This document shows positions 1 through 7,282 of a stretch of DNA of 16,753 nt, one piece after another. Position 1 is the first letter of the stretch. Every line of letters begins with the position of its first letter. Source of the stretch: Thiobacillus sp. (GTDB lineage Bacteria; Pseudomonadota; Gammaproteobacteria; Burkholderiales; Thiobacillaceae); contig JAIWOS010000171.1 in the NCBI GenBank assembly GCA_020217265.1, forward strand, positions 1 through 16,753, written 5' to 3'. The translations under genes were made by a program, and so were the position numbers. Under the pieces are notes generated by a model, which ran no database searches, was not told the origin of the DNA, and saw only the letters and a list, made by a program, of their open reading frames with translations.

Positions 1-915
1 CAAAAACCCGCCGAGCCGCTGCCGGGCGATGCGCGGACGCGCAAGGCGGTGCACGACGCCGCCGCCTATATCCGCAGCCTGGCCGAATTGCGCGGCCGCA
101 ACGCCGACTGGGCCGAGCGCGCGGTGCGCGAGGCAGTGAGCCTGTCGGCGCCCGAAGCGCTGAAGCTGAAGGTGATCGACCTGGTGGCGAGCGACCTCGA
201 CGACCTGCTGCGCCAGCTCAACGGCCGCAGGGTCGCGCTCGACGGCGAGACGCGCATTCTCGATACCTCCCAGGCCGTCATCGAGAAAGTCGCCCCCGAC
301 TGGCGCAGCCGCCTGCTCGCCGTGATCGGCGATCCCAGCATCGCCTACCTGCTCCTGCTGCTCGGCATTTACGGCCTGATCTACGAGTTTTCCAACCCCG
401 GCATGCTGTTTCCCGGCGTGGTCGGCGGCATCTGCCTGCTGCTGGCGCTGTTCGCGCTGCAGGTCATGCCGATCAGCTACGCCGGGCTGGCGCTGATGAT
501 TCTCGGCATCGTGCTGATGATCTCGGAAGCCTTCATTCCCAGCTTCGGCGCGCTGGGCCTGGGTGGCCTCGTCGCCTTCGTCATCGGCTCGGTGATGCTG
601 ATCGATACCGACGTGCCGGGCTACGGCATTCCGTGGACGCTGATCGTGCCGGTCGCGGCGGCCTGCGCCCTGCTCAGCTTCTTCGTCGCCGGCATGGCGA
701 TCCGGGCGCGGGCGCGCCCGGTGGTGACCGGCGCCGAGGAAATGATCGGCGCCCGCGGCGAAGTCATCGACGATTTCGAGCGCGAGGGCTGGGCACGCAT
801 CCATGGCGAGCAGTGGCGGGTGCAGAGCGCCGTGCCGCTCAAGCGCGGCAGCCGCGTCCGGGTGCGCGCCCGCCATGACCTGCTACTCGAGGTGGAACCC
901 GAAAAGGAGATCTGA
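1..915 (+). CDS. NfeD-family membrane serine protease, 3' part (5' end outside window)
   Basis: The frame is open from base 1, so this is the C-terminal part of a longer protein. A GTG at 49 is only an internal Val codon. The first ~100 residues (PLPGD, then [15 protein letters not shown], then [12 protein letters not shown]) match the end of the ClpP/crotonase-like protease domain of long-form NfeD proteins. Next come four or five hydrophobic segments (about bases 340-710), including the family-typical [15 protein letters not shown]. The soluble C-terminal OB-fold NfeD domain (about 720-900) carries [10 protein letters not shown] and [17 protein letters not shown]. Known long NfeD proteins are membrane proteases that cleave the C-terminus of the partner stomatin, and here the slipin gene follows after 1 nt. 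The catalytic Ser lies upstream and cannot be checked. Family assignment is firm; proteolytic activity is inferred. Confidence 0.92.
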   Translation, partial: QKPAEPLPGDARTRKAVHDAAAYIRSLAELRGRNADWAERAVREAVSLSAPEALKLKVIDLVASDLDDLLRQLNGRRVALDGETRILDTSQAVIEKVAPDWRSRLLAVIGDPSIAYLLLLLGIYGLIYEFSNPGMLFPGVVGGICLLLALFALQVMPISYAGLALMILGIVLMISEAFIPSFGALGLGGLVAFVIGSVMLIDTDVPGYGIPWTLIVPVAAACALLSFFVAGMAIRARARPVVTGAEEMIGARGEVIDDFEREGWARIHGEQWRVQSAVPLKRGSRVRVRARHDLLLEVEPEKEI

Positions 916-916
916 C

Positions 917-1681
917 ATGTTCGAATTCAGCAGTTTGACCCTGGTCCTGCTCGTCGTGCTGCTGCTCGCGTCGGGCCTGCGCATCCTGCGCGAATACGAG
1001 CGCGGCGTGGTGTTCATGCTCGGCCGCTTCTGGAAGGTGAAGGGCCCCGGGCTGGTGATCGTCGTTCCCGGCGTCCAGCAGATGGTGCGGGTGGACCTGC
1101 GCACGGTGGTGTTCGACGTGCCGAGCCAGGACGTGATCTCGCGCGACAACGTCTCGGTGAAGGTCAATGCGGTGGTGTATTTCCGCGTCATCGACCCGGC
1201 CCGCGCGATCCTGCAGGTGGAAGACTATCTGGTCGCCACCAGCCAGCTGGCGCAGACCACGCTGCGCGCGGTGCTCGGCAAGCACGAGCTCGACGAGATG
1301 CTGGCCGAGCGCGAGCGCCTCAACCAGGACATCCAGCAGCTGCTCGACGCGCAGACCGACGCCTGGGGCATCAAGGTCTCCAACGTCGAGATCAAGCATG
1401 TCGACATCGACGAATCGATGGTGCGCGCGATCGCCCGGCAGGCCGAGGCCGAGCGCGAACGGCGCGCCAAGGTGATCCACGCCGAGGGCGAGCTGCAGGC
1501 CTCCGAAAAGCTGCTCGCCGCCGCCGACATCCTCGCCGCACGGCCGCAGGCGATGCAGCTGCGCTATCTGCAAACGCTCACCAGCATCGCCGGCGACAAG
1601 TCGTCGACCATCGTCTTTCCCCTGCCGGCCGAGCTGATGGGCCTGCTGGCGCGCGGCGGTCAGGCCGACAAGGCGCCCTAG
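917..1681 (+). CDS. Slipin (stomatin/SPFH-family membrane protein)
   Basis: This 254-residue protein has one N-terminal membrane segment (about residues 5-22). A Band 7/SPFH domain follows (about 25-190), with the typical [24 protein letters not shown] and [20 protein letters not shown] blocks. An Ala/Glu-rich region ([22 protein letters not shown], about 175-215) is likely a coiled coil for oligomerisation. I chose the ATG at 917 because AAGGAG (904-909) lies 7 nt upstream and the gene abuts the NfeD stop (TGA-C-ATG). A longer frame reaching back to 803 would overlap nfeD and put non-membrane sequence first. Slipins form ring-like scaffolds in membrane microdomains. The nfeD-slipin pairing is one of the most conserved two-gene units in prokaryotes, and NfeD proteases cleave the slipin tail. 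Confidence 0.96.
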   Translation: MFEFSSLTLVLLVVLLLASGLRILREYERGVVFMLGRFWKVKGPGLVIVVPGVQQMVRVDLRTVVFDVPSQDVISRDNVSVKVNAVVYFRVIDPARAILQVEDYLVATSQLAQTTLRAVLGKHELDEMLAERERLNQDIQQLLDAQTDAWGIKVSNVEIKHVDIDESMVRAIARQAEAERERRAKVIHAEGELQASEKLLAAADILAARPQAMQLRYLQTLTSIAGDKSSTIVFPLPAELMGLLARGGQADKAP

Positions 1682-1825
1682 CGGCAGCGCCGCGTCCCCG
1701 GCCGGGGTGGCACGCCAGCCGGCATCACGGTATCCTCAGTCCCGTTCCGCCCGCGTGCGGGAACCTGAGCGCGGCCGTCAGGCTCTGAACGTCAGGTTGT
1801 ATCCACATAAATTCCAGGAGGCCAA

Positions 1826-2512
1826 ATGAACCCTCAAGTCACCCCCCTCGGCCGCAGCGTCGCTGCGGCTTCGTCGACCAGCAAGGTCCTCAAGAACACC
1901 TACCTGCTGCTGGCGCTCACGCTCCTGTTCAGCGCGGCCACCGCCGGCGTGTCGATGGCCCTGCACCTGCCTTATTTCGTGAGCCTCGGCAGCACCCTCG
2001 GCGCGATGCTGCTGCTGTGGTTCGTGGTGCCGCGCACCGCCAATTCGGCGTCCGGCATCGGCGTGGTGTTCGCCGTCACCGGCCTTCTGGGTCTGGGCCT
2101 GGGCCCCATGCTGAACCACTACCTCGGCCTGCCGAACGGCCCGCAGCTGGTGATGGGCGCGCTCGGCATCACCGCCTTCGTGTTCCTCGCGCTGTCGGCC
2201 TACGTGCTCGTCACCCGCCGCGACTTCAGCTTCATGGGCGGCTTCCTCATGACCGGCGTGCTGGTCGCCTTCGTCGCCGCGCTGGTGGCGCTGGGCGCGA
2301 GCCTCCTGGGCTACCCCATGCCCGGCCTGTCGCTCGCCGTGTCGGCCCTCTTCGCGCTGCTGATGTCCGGCATGATCCTGTGGCAGACCAGCGAGATCGT
2401 GAACGGCGGCGAAACCAACTACGTGCTTGCCACGATCAGCCTGTACGTCGCCATCTACAACCTCTTCACCAGCCTGCTGCATCTGCTGGGCTTTGCCAGC
2501 AGCAACGACTGA
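1826..2512 (+). CDS. yccA: YccA / Bax inhibitor-1 family membrane protein
   Basis: The protein has 228 residues with a short polar N-terminus and about seven hydrophobic segments. The C-terminal end of the BI-1 fold is recognisable: MSGMILWQTSEIVNGGETNYVLATISLYVAIYN, followed by a LFTSLLHLLG helix. AGGAGG at 1816-1821 is an excellent ribosome binding site 4 nt before ATG 1826. In E. coli YccA is a substrate and modulator of the membrane protease FtsH. Other BI-1 members are proposed pH-sensitive Ca2+ leak channels; which role applies here cannot be read from sequence. The gene is separated from slipin by 144 nt, so it probably has its own promoter, although I find no convincing one. A terminator-like hairpin follows at 2531-2558, inside the next gene. 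Confidence 0.93.
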   Translation: MNPQVTPLGRSVAAASSTSKVLKNTYLLLALTLLFSAATAGVSMALHLPYFVSLGSTLGAMLLLWFVVPRTANSASGIGVVFAVTGLLGLGLGPMLNHYLGLPNGPQLVMGALGITAFVFLALSAYVLVTRRDFSFMGGFLMTGVLVAFVAALVALGASLLGYPMPGLSLAVSALFALLMSGMILWQTSEIVNGGETNYVLATISLYVAIYNLFTSLLHLLGFASSND

Positions 2513-2517
2513 GCCGC

Positions 2518-3318
2518 ATGCTTCCCGCACAAACGGCGTCTTCCGGGGCGCCGTTTTTCATTGACACCCACAGCCACTTCGACGCCGCCGAGTTCGACGC
2601 CGACCGCGACGCCGAATACGCACGGGCCGTGGCGGCCGGCGTCGGCATCCAGGTGGTGCCCGCCGTCAGCCGCGAAAACCTGCCGGCGGTCGCCGCCACC
2701 TGCGCGCGCTACCCCGGCTGCCAGCCCGCCTGGGGCCTGCATCCGATGTATATCGCCGTGCACCGGCCGGACGACCTCGACGCGCTGCGCTCCCAGATCG
2801 CGATACAGCGGCCGGTTGCCATCGGCGAAATCGGCCTCGACCTCTTCGTGCCGGGGCTTGACTACGCCACGCAGGAATTCTTCTACGTCGAGCAGCTGAA
2901 GATCGCGCGCGACCACGAGCTGCCGGTGCTGCTGCATTGCCGCCGCGCCAACGACCAGCTGCTCAAGCACCTGCGCAAGATCCGGGTGCCGGGCGGCATC
3001 GCCCACGCCTTCAACGGCAGCCCGCAGCAGGCGGATGAATTCCTCAAGCTCGGCTTCAAGCTCGGCTTCGGTGGCGCCTTCACCTGGCCGCGCGCCAACA
3101 ACCTGCGGCGGCTCGCGGTCGACCTGCCGCTCTCGGCCATCGTGCTGGAAACCGACAGCCCCGACATTCCGCCGGTGTGGATCGGACGCGGCCGCAACGC
3201 GCCGGGCGAGCTGCCGCGCATCGCCGCCACGCTGGCGGAACTGCGCGGCGAGACCGTCGAAACCATCGCCCGTGCGACCAGCGCGAACGCGCGCGCGGTG
3301 CTGGCCGGCATTGCCTGA
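2518..3318 (+). CDS. TatD-family metal-dependent hydrolase (DNase-like)
   Basis: This 266-residue TIM-barrel hydrolase has the TatD metal ligands in order: HSH (His18, His20) in FIDTHSHFD, Glu104 in GEIGLD, His140 in VLLHCRRA, His163 in IAHAFNGS and Asp213 in LETDSP. Family members bind two divalent metals and act as 3'-5' exonucleases or as D-aminoacyl-tRNA deacylase-like enzymes. The substrate here is unknown. ATG 2518 is the only usable start before the conserved barrel strand, giving a 13-residue extension before FIDTHSH. It has no clear Shine-Dalgarno sequence, but it lies 5 nt after the yccA stop, which suggests translational coupling. Codons 5-14 coincide with a terminator-like stem-loop. 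The gene runs convergently with the AhpD-like gene on the other strand, 18 nt away. Confidence 0.93.
   Translation: MLPAQTASSGAPFFIDTHSHFDAAEFDADRDAEYARAVAAGVGIQVVPAVSRENLPAVAATCARYPGCQPAWGLHPMYIAVHRPDDLDALRSQIAIQRPVAIGEIGLDLFVPGLDYATQEFFYVEQLKIARDHELPVLLHCRRANDQLLKHLRKIRVPGGIAHAFNGSPQQADEFLKLGFKLGFGGAFTWPRANNLRRLAVDLPLSAIVLETDSPDIPPVWIGRGRNAPGELPRIAATLAELRGETVETIARATSANARAVLAGIA
2531..2558 (+). terminator. Intrinsic-terminator-like hairpin inside the tatD 5' codons
   Basis: AAACGGCG (2531-2538) and CGCCGTTT (2549-2556) form a perfect 8-bp stem around a 10-nt loop, followed by two more T (five T in all, 2554-2558). It sits 18 nt after the yccA stop, where a yccA terminator is expected. However, it also lies inside the tatD reading frame, beginning 13 nt after the A of the ATG. 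Three of the five T can pair in the stem, so termination may be partial. Confidence 0.6.
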
Positions 3319-3321
3319 CGG

Positions 3322-3336
3322 GCCGCGCCGGGCGGC
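3322..3336. terminator. Short GC hairpin in the convergent tatD / AhpD-like gap
   Basis: GCCGC-GCCGG-GCGGC forms a 5-bp stem with a 5-nt loop. It fills nearly all of the 18 nt between the stops of the two converging genes. There is no T tract on either strand, so it is at best a pause or 3'-end stabiliser rather than a canonical intrinsic terminator. Confidence 0.25.
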
Positions 3337-3870
3337 TCAGAAATCGCGCTCGACCTTGAAGGCGTTGATGATGATGTCGGCCGCCACCATGCGCGCGCCG
3401 TGGTTGACCGCGTCGAGGATGTCGCCGTCCGACCAGCCCGCGCTGCGGGCGTCCTCGATGTCGAGCGGCGTGACGCTGTTGGCGTCGCGGGTCGCCTTCA
3501 GCACCAGGCCGAGCAGCGTCTTTTCGCGGTCCGACAGCGGGCTGTCCCTGAAATCCCTGCGCGCGGCGGCGACCTCTTCGGGCGTCCAGCCGAACAGGTT
3601 GACGAGCATGCCCGCATTCATGTCGATGCAGTAGGCGCAGTTGCCCGCCTGCGATACCAGCATGCGGATGCAGGCGGTGAGCGCGGGCGACAGCGCAGGA
3701 TGCTGCATCACGCTGCCGTAGTATTCCCACTGGTGCCGCAGCAGGAAGGGGTTGGCGCTGAACACCTGGATCGCGGTGGGCACGCCGCCCCAGGCCTGGC
3801 GGATTTGGGCGTAGGTGTCGGCAACTTCGCCGCTCGCGTTCTCGGGCGTAATGGTCTGCAGAATGCTCAT
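3337..3870 (-). CDS. AhpD-like / carboxymuconolactone decarboxylase-family protein
   Basis: The protein has 177 residues and is all-helical in character. The core motif is GNCAYCIDMNAGM with a CxxC pair (Cys78, Cys81), as in AhpD-type peroxidase partners. AhpD has a His four residues after the second Cys, and here that position is Asn85, so classical AhpD proton relay cannot be assumed. A second half-domain follows (EKTLLGLVLKATRDANSVT, then GWSDGDILDAVNHGARMVAADIIINAF). ATG 3870 is set by CTCCTT at 3876-3881 (AAGGAG on the coding strand). It is the last gene of the tetR operon, 17 nt after the methyltransferase stop. Likely a thiol-based redox protein; the reductant and the peroxide or other substrate are unknown. 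Confidence 0.88.
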   Translation of the reverse strand: MSILQTITPENASGEVADTYAQIRQAWGGVPTAIQVFSANPFLLRHQWEYYGSVMQHPALSPALTACIRMLVSQAGNCAYCIDMNAGMLVNLFGWTPEEVAAARRDFRDSPLSDREKTLLGLVLKATRDANSVTPLDIEDARSAGWSDGDILDAVNHGARMVAADIIINAFKVERDF

Positions 3871-3887
3871 GATCTCTCCTTGCCGGG

Positions 3888-4358
3888 TTATAGCCAGCGC
3901 CGCACGCGCGCCTTGTACGCGCGGTAGGCGTCGCCGAATTTCGCTTCGAGATGGGTTTCTTCGTGCCGGATCACGCCGAAGCGGAGCATGAGCCAGACAA
4001 GTGGCGAAAACAGCAGCGGCCAGACCGTGTTCAGGAGCAGCGACACACCGACCAGCAGCAGCCAGTCGCCCAGGTAGATGGGGTTGCGGCTGAAGCGGAA
4101 CGGCCCGTCGGTGCACAGCGCGCTCGCCCCGCCGTAGGGGTTGACCGTGGTGTGGTGGCGGTAGAAGGTCCACAGCGTCCACACGAACAGCGCGAGCCCT
4201 GCCGCCAGCCACAGCCAGCCCAGCAGGTGGGAGGCAGCGCCGTCGTCCCACGGCAGCGGCAGGCGGTGCCGGTCCAGCCACCAGCCGCCCACGAGCGCCG
4301 CCGCATACGGCGCCGGCGGCAGGATCAGCGTGCGGGGGCGGCGGGTTTCGTCGCGCAT
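3888..4358 (-). CDS. Isoprenylcysteine carboxyl methyltransferase-like membrane protein
   Basis: This 156-residue integral membrane protein has about four hydrophobic segments. It carries the ICMT/PEMT-type SAM-binding signature near the C-terminus: GPFRFSRNPIYLGD (about 85-98), RHEETHLEAKFGDAYRAYKARVRRW (about 131-155), with the HEE triplet at 132-134. Bacterial members of this superfamily are mostly uncharacterised. Known relatives methylate prenylcysteine carboxyls, phosphatidylethanolamine or, in MddA, thiols, so the substrate cannot be assigned. The ATG follows the tusA stop with one nucleotide between them (TGA-G-ATG), which implies translational coupling. Pairing a SAM-dependent membrane methyltransferase with a sulfur carrier makes a sulfur-containing substrate attractive, but that is inference. 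Confidence 0.85.
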   Translation of the reverse strand: MRDETRRPRTLILPPAPYAAALVGGWWLDRHRLPLPWDDGAASHLLGWLWLAAGLALFVWTLWTFYRHHTTVNPYGGASALCTDGPFRFSRNPIYLGDWLLLVGVSLLLNTVWPLLFSPLVWLMLRFGVIRHEETHLEAKFGDAYRAYKARVRRWL

Positions 4359-4359
4359 C

Positions 4360-4587
4360 TCAGTGCCGCTTGAGGAAAAACACGAATTCGCTGCCGGCCT
4401 CGGTCGAGGCCAGCAGTTCGTTGCCGGTCTGTCTGGCGAAGGCCTGCATGTCCTTCACCGAGCCGGGATCGGTCGAAATCACTTTCAGCACCTGGCCGCT
4501 CGCCAGCGCGGCGAGCGCCTTCTTGGTGCGCAAAATGGGCAGCGGGCAATTGAGTCCGCGCGCGTCGAGTTCCTGATTGAATTCCAT
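4360..4587 (-). CDS. TusA-family sulfurtransferase / sulfur carrier
   Basis: The 75-residue protein matches TusA length. It has the diagnostic DARGLNCPLPIL motif with the persulfide-forming Cys14 in CPxP, followed by the beta-alpha-beta-alpha-beta-beta fold (VLKVISTDPGSVKDMQAFARQTG). TusA proteins carry sulfane sulfur for tRNA 2-thiolation, molybdenum cofactor synthesis or, in sulfur oxidisers, to the sHdr/Dsr oxidation systems. None of those partners is in this window. The start is ATG 4587, fixed by AGGAGG (4594-4599 on the + strand), because an upstream in-frame extension of 36 residues has no family similarity. It is the third gene of the tetR operon. The gene may be a specialised paralogue, so I withhold the tusA symbol. 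Confidence 0.93.
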   Translation of the reverse strand: MEFNQELDARGLNCPLPILRTKKALAALASGQVLKVISTDPGSVKDMQAFARQTGNELLASTEAGSEFVFFLKRH

Positions 4588-4593
4588 GTTCTG

Positions 4594-4599
4594 CCTCCT
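4594..4599 (-). promoter_or_regulatory. Ribosome binding site deciding the tusA start
   Basis: A perfect AGGAGG on the coding strand lies 6 nt before ATG 4587. It rules out the longer in-frame reading that begins at 4695 inside the upstream gene. Confidence 0.75.
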
Positions 4600-4610
4600 C
4601 GCTATGGCCG

Positions 4611-5084
4611 CTACCGATTGCCCAACACTGCCGACTGGTAGCGCGCCAGCAGCTGGGGATCGTCGATCGAACCGTGGTGATGCACCTGCTTCCACTGCCC
4701 CGAGATTTTTCTGTACACGCGGCTGGTGCGGATCGCCAGCGCGAGTTCGGCGTCATCCAGGCGGTAGACGCCACGCTCCCGGCCCACGGCGTAGAACCAG
4801 TCGCTGCCCACATGCAGGGTGTAGTCGTGAAACTCCACGTACACCCGCGCTGCGCCGCCGAACACGCGCTCATACAACGGGCGAATTTCGTTCCAGCCGC
4901 GCCGGATGCCGCCGAGCGGATTGTCGAGCGCGATGTCGTCGGTGGGCGCCCAGTTCTGTTCCATGAGCGCCAGATCACGGCCGTTGAACGCGGCGTAGAA
5001 CGCTTCCAGGGCGGCTTCCGGCGTGTCGCTGCCCGCCATCTGCTCGTGACGCTCACCGGTGATGACTTGTTTGGTCGTTCGCAT
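4611..5084 (-). CDS. NTF2/SnoaL-like fold protein
   Basis: The protein has 157 residues. The order is typical of NTF2-like cone-fold proteins: an N-terminal helix (TPEAALEAFYAAFNGRDLALMEQNWAP), a central DNPLGGIRRGWNEIRPLYERVF segment, then curved strands (ARVYVEFHDYTLHVG..WFYAVGRERGVYR) ending in SGQWKQVHHHGSIDDP. Such proteins are small enzymes or ligand-binding modules, and no catalytic assignment is possible. The start is uncertain. ATG 5084 is 9 nt after the tetR stop; a GTG at 5093 directly abuts that stop; an ATG at 5039 would begin just before the conserved MAGSDTPEAALEAFY region. Second gene of the tetR operon. The His-rich HHH near the end might bind metal, which is speculation. Confidence 0.82.
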   Translation of the reverse strand: MRTTKQVITGERHEQMAGSDTPEAALEAFYAAFNGRDLALMEQNWAPTDDIALDNPLGGIRRGWNEIRPLYERVFGGAARVYVEFHDYTLHVGSDWFYAVGRERGVYRLDDAELALAIRTSRVYRKISGQWKQVHHHGSIDDPQLLARYQSAVLGNR

Positions 5085-5093
5085 GATCTTCAC

Positions 5094-5699
5094 TCAGGCC
5101 TTCAGGGTTTCGAGATAATTCACCAGCTGCCCCAGGCAGCCGCGGTACGCCGCGACCGACTGCGTGTTCTTGCTCATGCCGACGCAGCCTTCGAGTGCGG
5201 ACACGAGGAAGAAGGCGGTGGCGTCGACGTCGATGTCCGGCTTCACTTCGCCTGCGCGCTGGCCGCGCAGCAACGCGGCGGACACCACGTCGACCCAGTC
5301 GCGGAACAGGGCGTTGAGATGCAGGCGGAAGGTTTCGTCGACCGGACTCATTTCCTGCATCAGGTTGTTGAGCGGGCAGCCCAGCGTCACCACCCAGGGG
5401 TCGGGATCGGCGGCCTTCGCTTCCAGCAGGGCGCGCAGGGCCGCCAGCGGCGTGTCGGAGCCGGCGAGCGGGGCGAACATCATCGCCGCCAGGCGGGGAC
5501 GGATAACGTCTTCGACGACTGCGAGGCCGAGCGCCCGCTTGTCGGGGAAGTGGTGGTATAGCGCGCCCTTGGTCAGCCCCGTGTCGGCCAGGATTTGCGA
5601 CAGCGACGCGGCCTGGAAGCCGTGACGGTGAATTTCGGCAAACGCTGCGTCCAGCAACGCCTGGCGGGTGTGGTCGGGGGCTTTGGTTGTCGCGCTCAT
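5094..5699 (-). CDS. TetR-family repressor, NemR-like redox-switch candidate
   Basis: The protein has 201 residues. The N-terminal helix-turn-helix (about 12-57: TRQALLDAAFAEIHRHGFQAASLSQIL, then GLTKGALYHHFPDKRAL) is unmistakably TetR. In the ligand domain, Cys108 sits in TLGCPLNNLMQEMS and Lys177 in GMSKNTQS. Their 69-residue spacing equals that of Cys106 and Lys175 in E. coli NemR, the pair that forms a sulfenamide bond on reaction with chlorine oxidants. ATG 5699 is preferred over ATG 5714, which lies inside the promoter spacer. The predicted transcription start is the A of ATG 5699, so the mRNA would be leaderless. The operator overlaps the promoter, implying autorepression and control of the four genes downstream. 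The inducer is not known. Confidence 0.93.
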   Translation of the reverse strand: MSATTKAPDHTRQALLDAAFAEIHRHGFQAASLSQILADTGLTKGALYHHFPDKRALGLAVVEDVIRPRLAAMMFAPLAGSDTPLAALRALLEAKAADPDPWVVTLGCPLNNLMQEMSPVDETFRLHLNALFRDWVDVVSAALLRGQRAGEVKPDIDVDATAFFLVSALEGCVGMSKNTQSVAAYRGCLGQLVNYLETLKA

Positions 5700-5705
5700 G
5701 AGAAA

Positions 5706-5733
5706 ATCATACATACCGGTTGGTATGTGTCAA
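5706..5733 (-). promoter_or_regulatory. sigma70 promoter of the tetR operon
   Basis: On the minus strand TTGACA (5733-5728) and TATGAT (5711-5706) are separated by 16 nt. This is a perfect -35 and a five-of-six -10. Counting 7 nt beyond the -10 reaches the A of the tetR ATG at 5699, so no 5' leader is predicted. Confidence 0.82.
5711..5728. promoter_or_regulatory. TetR operator, perfect inverted repeat
   Basis: ACATACC-GGTT-GGTATGT: two perfect 7-bp arms around a 4-bp centre. The repeat fills the spacer between -35 and -10 and overlaps one base of each. Bound repressor would exclude RNA polymerase, as in classical TetR autoregulation. That the adjacent regulator binds it is inferred from position. 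Confidence 0.82.
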
Positions 5734-5738
5734 GGCAC

Positions 5739-5762
5739 AAAAAAACGGCGGGCGTTCCGCCG
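5739..5762 (-). terminator. Strong intrinsic terminator downstream of folE-like gene
   Basis: On the minus strand CGGCGG-AACGC-CCGCCG forms a 6-bp GC stem with a 5-nt loop, followed at once by seven T (5745-5739). It begins 33 nt after the folE-like stop. It ends 5 nt before the -35 of the tetR promoter, insulating the two minus-strand units. Confidence 0.88.
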
Positions 5763-5795
5763 CACCGCCGCCACGGTATGGGGCTGCGCCGCGGC

Positions 5796-6439
5796 TCAGC
5801 GCAATTCACGTTGCGCGGTCGCCCGCAGGAACTCGTTGCGCAACTGCGCGCTGTCGCGGAAACAGCCGGTGAAGGCCTGCGTCACCACCCGCTCGTCGCC
5901 GCGCCGGTCTTCGCCCAGCAGCAGGCACAGCTGCTCGGCTTCGACGATGCACGCGCCGCCCCGCGCCATGCCGTGCGTCATCAGCGCCTCGGCGATATCG
6001 CGCGTCATCCATTCCTGGTAGGTGAAGCGGTGGCCGATGGCGTCGACCAGGCGCGCGATGCGGCCGAAGCCGTGCAGGCGCCCGCCGGGGATGTAGGCGA
6101 CGTGCGCGACGCCGCGAAACGGCACCAGATGGTGCGGACACACGCCGTGGACGGCAATGCCGCGCACCACCACCATGTCGTCGCGGTCGTCGGCGAAGCC
6201 CGCGCCCAGCGCCTCGGCCGGGTCGATGGCGTAGCCGCCCAAAAGCCGTTTCTGCCACAGTTCGCGCACGCGCTCGGCGGTGCGGCCGGTGTGCACCGAA
6301 TCGGGCGCCACGCCGCAGGCGCGCAGCATGTCGTTGACCGCGCGCTCGAACGCCGCCGGGTCGAAGGCGCCGACCTGCGGGATGCCGAGGCTGCCGTCGC
6401 CCGGCGGCGCGTGGCAGTCGCCGTGTTCGCAGTCGGCCA

Positions 6440-6440
<1 letters not shown>
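5796..6440 (-). CDS. Divergent GTP cyclohydrolase I-like (FolE-like) protein
   Basis: This 214-residue protein has the T-fold of GTP cyclohydrolase I. The motif HGVCPHHLVPFRGVAHVAYIP gives Cys101, His103 and His104, with Cys172 in EAEQLC. The Cys-His-Cys zinc ligands keep exactly the spacing of E. coli FolE (110, 113, 181). Several other active-site residues differ. The family GLSK motif is GFGR (124-127), the His two residues before the last zinc Cys is Gln170, and the Arg of the usual CMxxRG motif is missing. Classical enzymes convert GTP to dihydroneopterin triphosphate; whether this one does is doubtful. The start ATG overlaps the hydrolase stop by one base (TGATG). Last gene before the terminator. 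Alternatives are an altered cyclohydrolase or another T-fold activity. Confidence 0.83.
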
Positions 6441-7222
<782 letters not shown>

Positions 7223-7282
7223 GGCGGTCTCCTCAAGGTCGGGGGACAAGCTTACCGCGCGCCCCCGGGCCGCAACAACAGC

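Noticed and set aside
1681..1707. Hairpin GCGGC-AGC-GCCGC and the 12-bp palindrome CCCCGGCCGGGG after slipin
   Set aside because: Neither is followed by a T tract, and in DNA this rich in G and C such short palindromes are expected by chance; not called a terminator.
1709..1730. sigma54-like TGGCACG upstream of yccA, or a sigma70 promoter TGGCAC-N17-TATCCT
   Set aside because: The -12 part reads CCGGC where TTGC is needed, and the GG-to-GC distance is off by one. The sigma70 reading matches consensus poorly in both boxes.
7223..7282. Promoter TTGTTG-N18-TAAGCT between hemW and the hydrolase gene
   Set aside because: Both boxes are poor and the spacer is long. The gap of 60 nt is compatible with simple readthrough from hemW.
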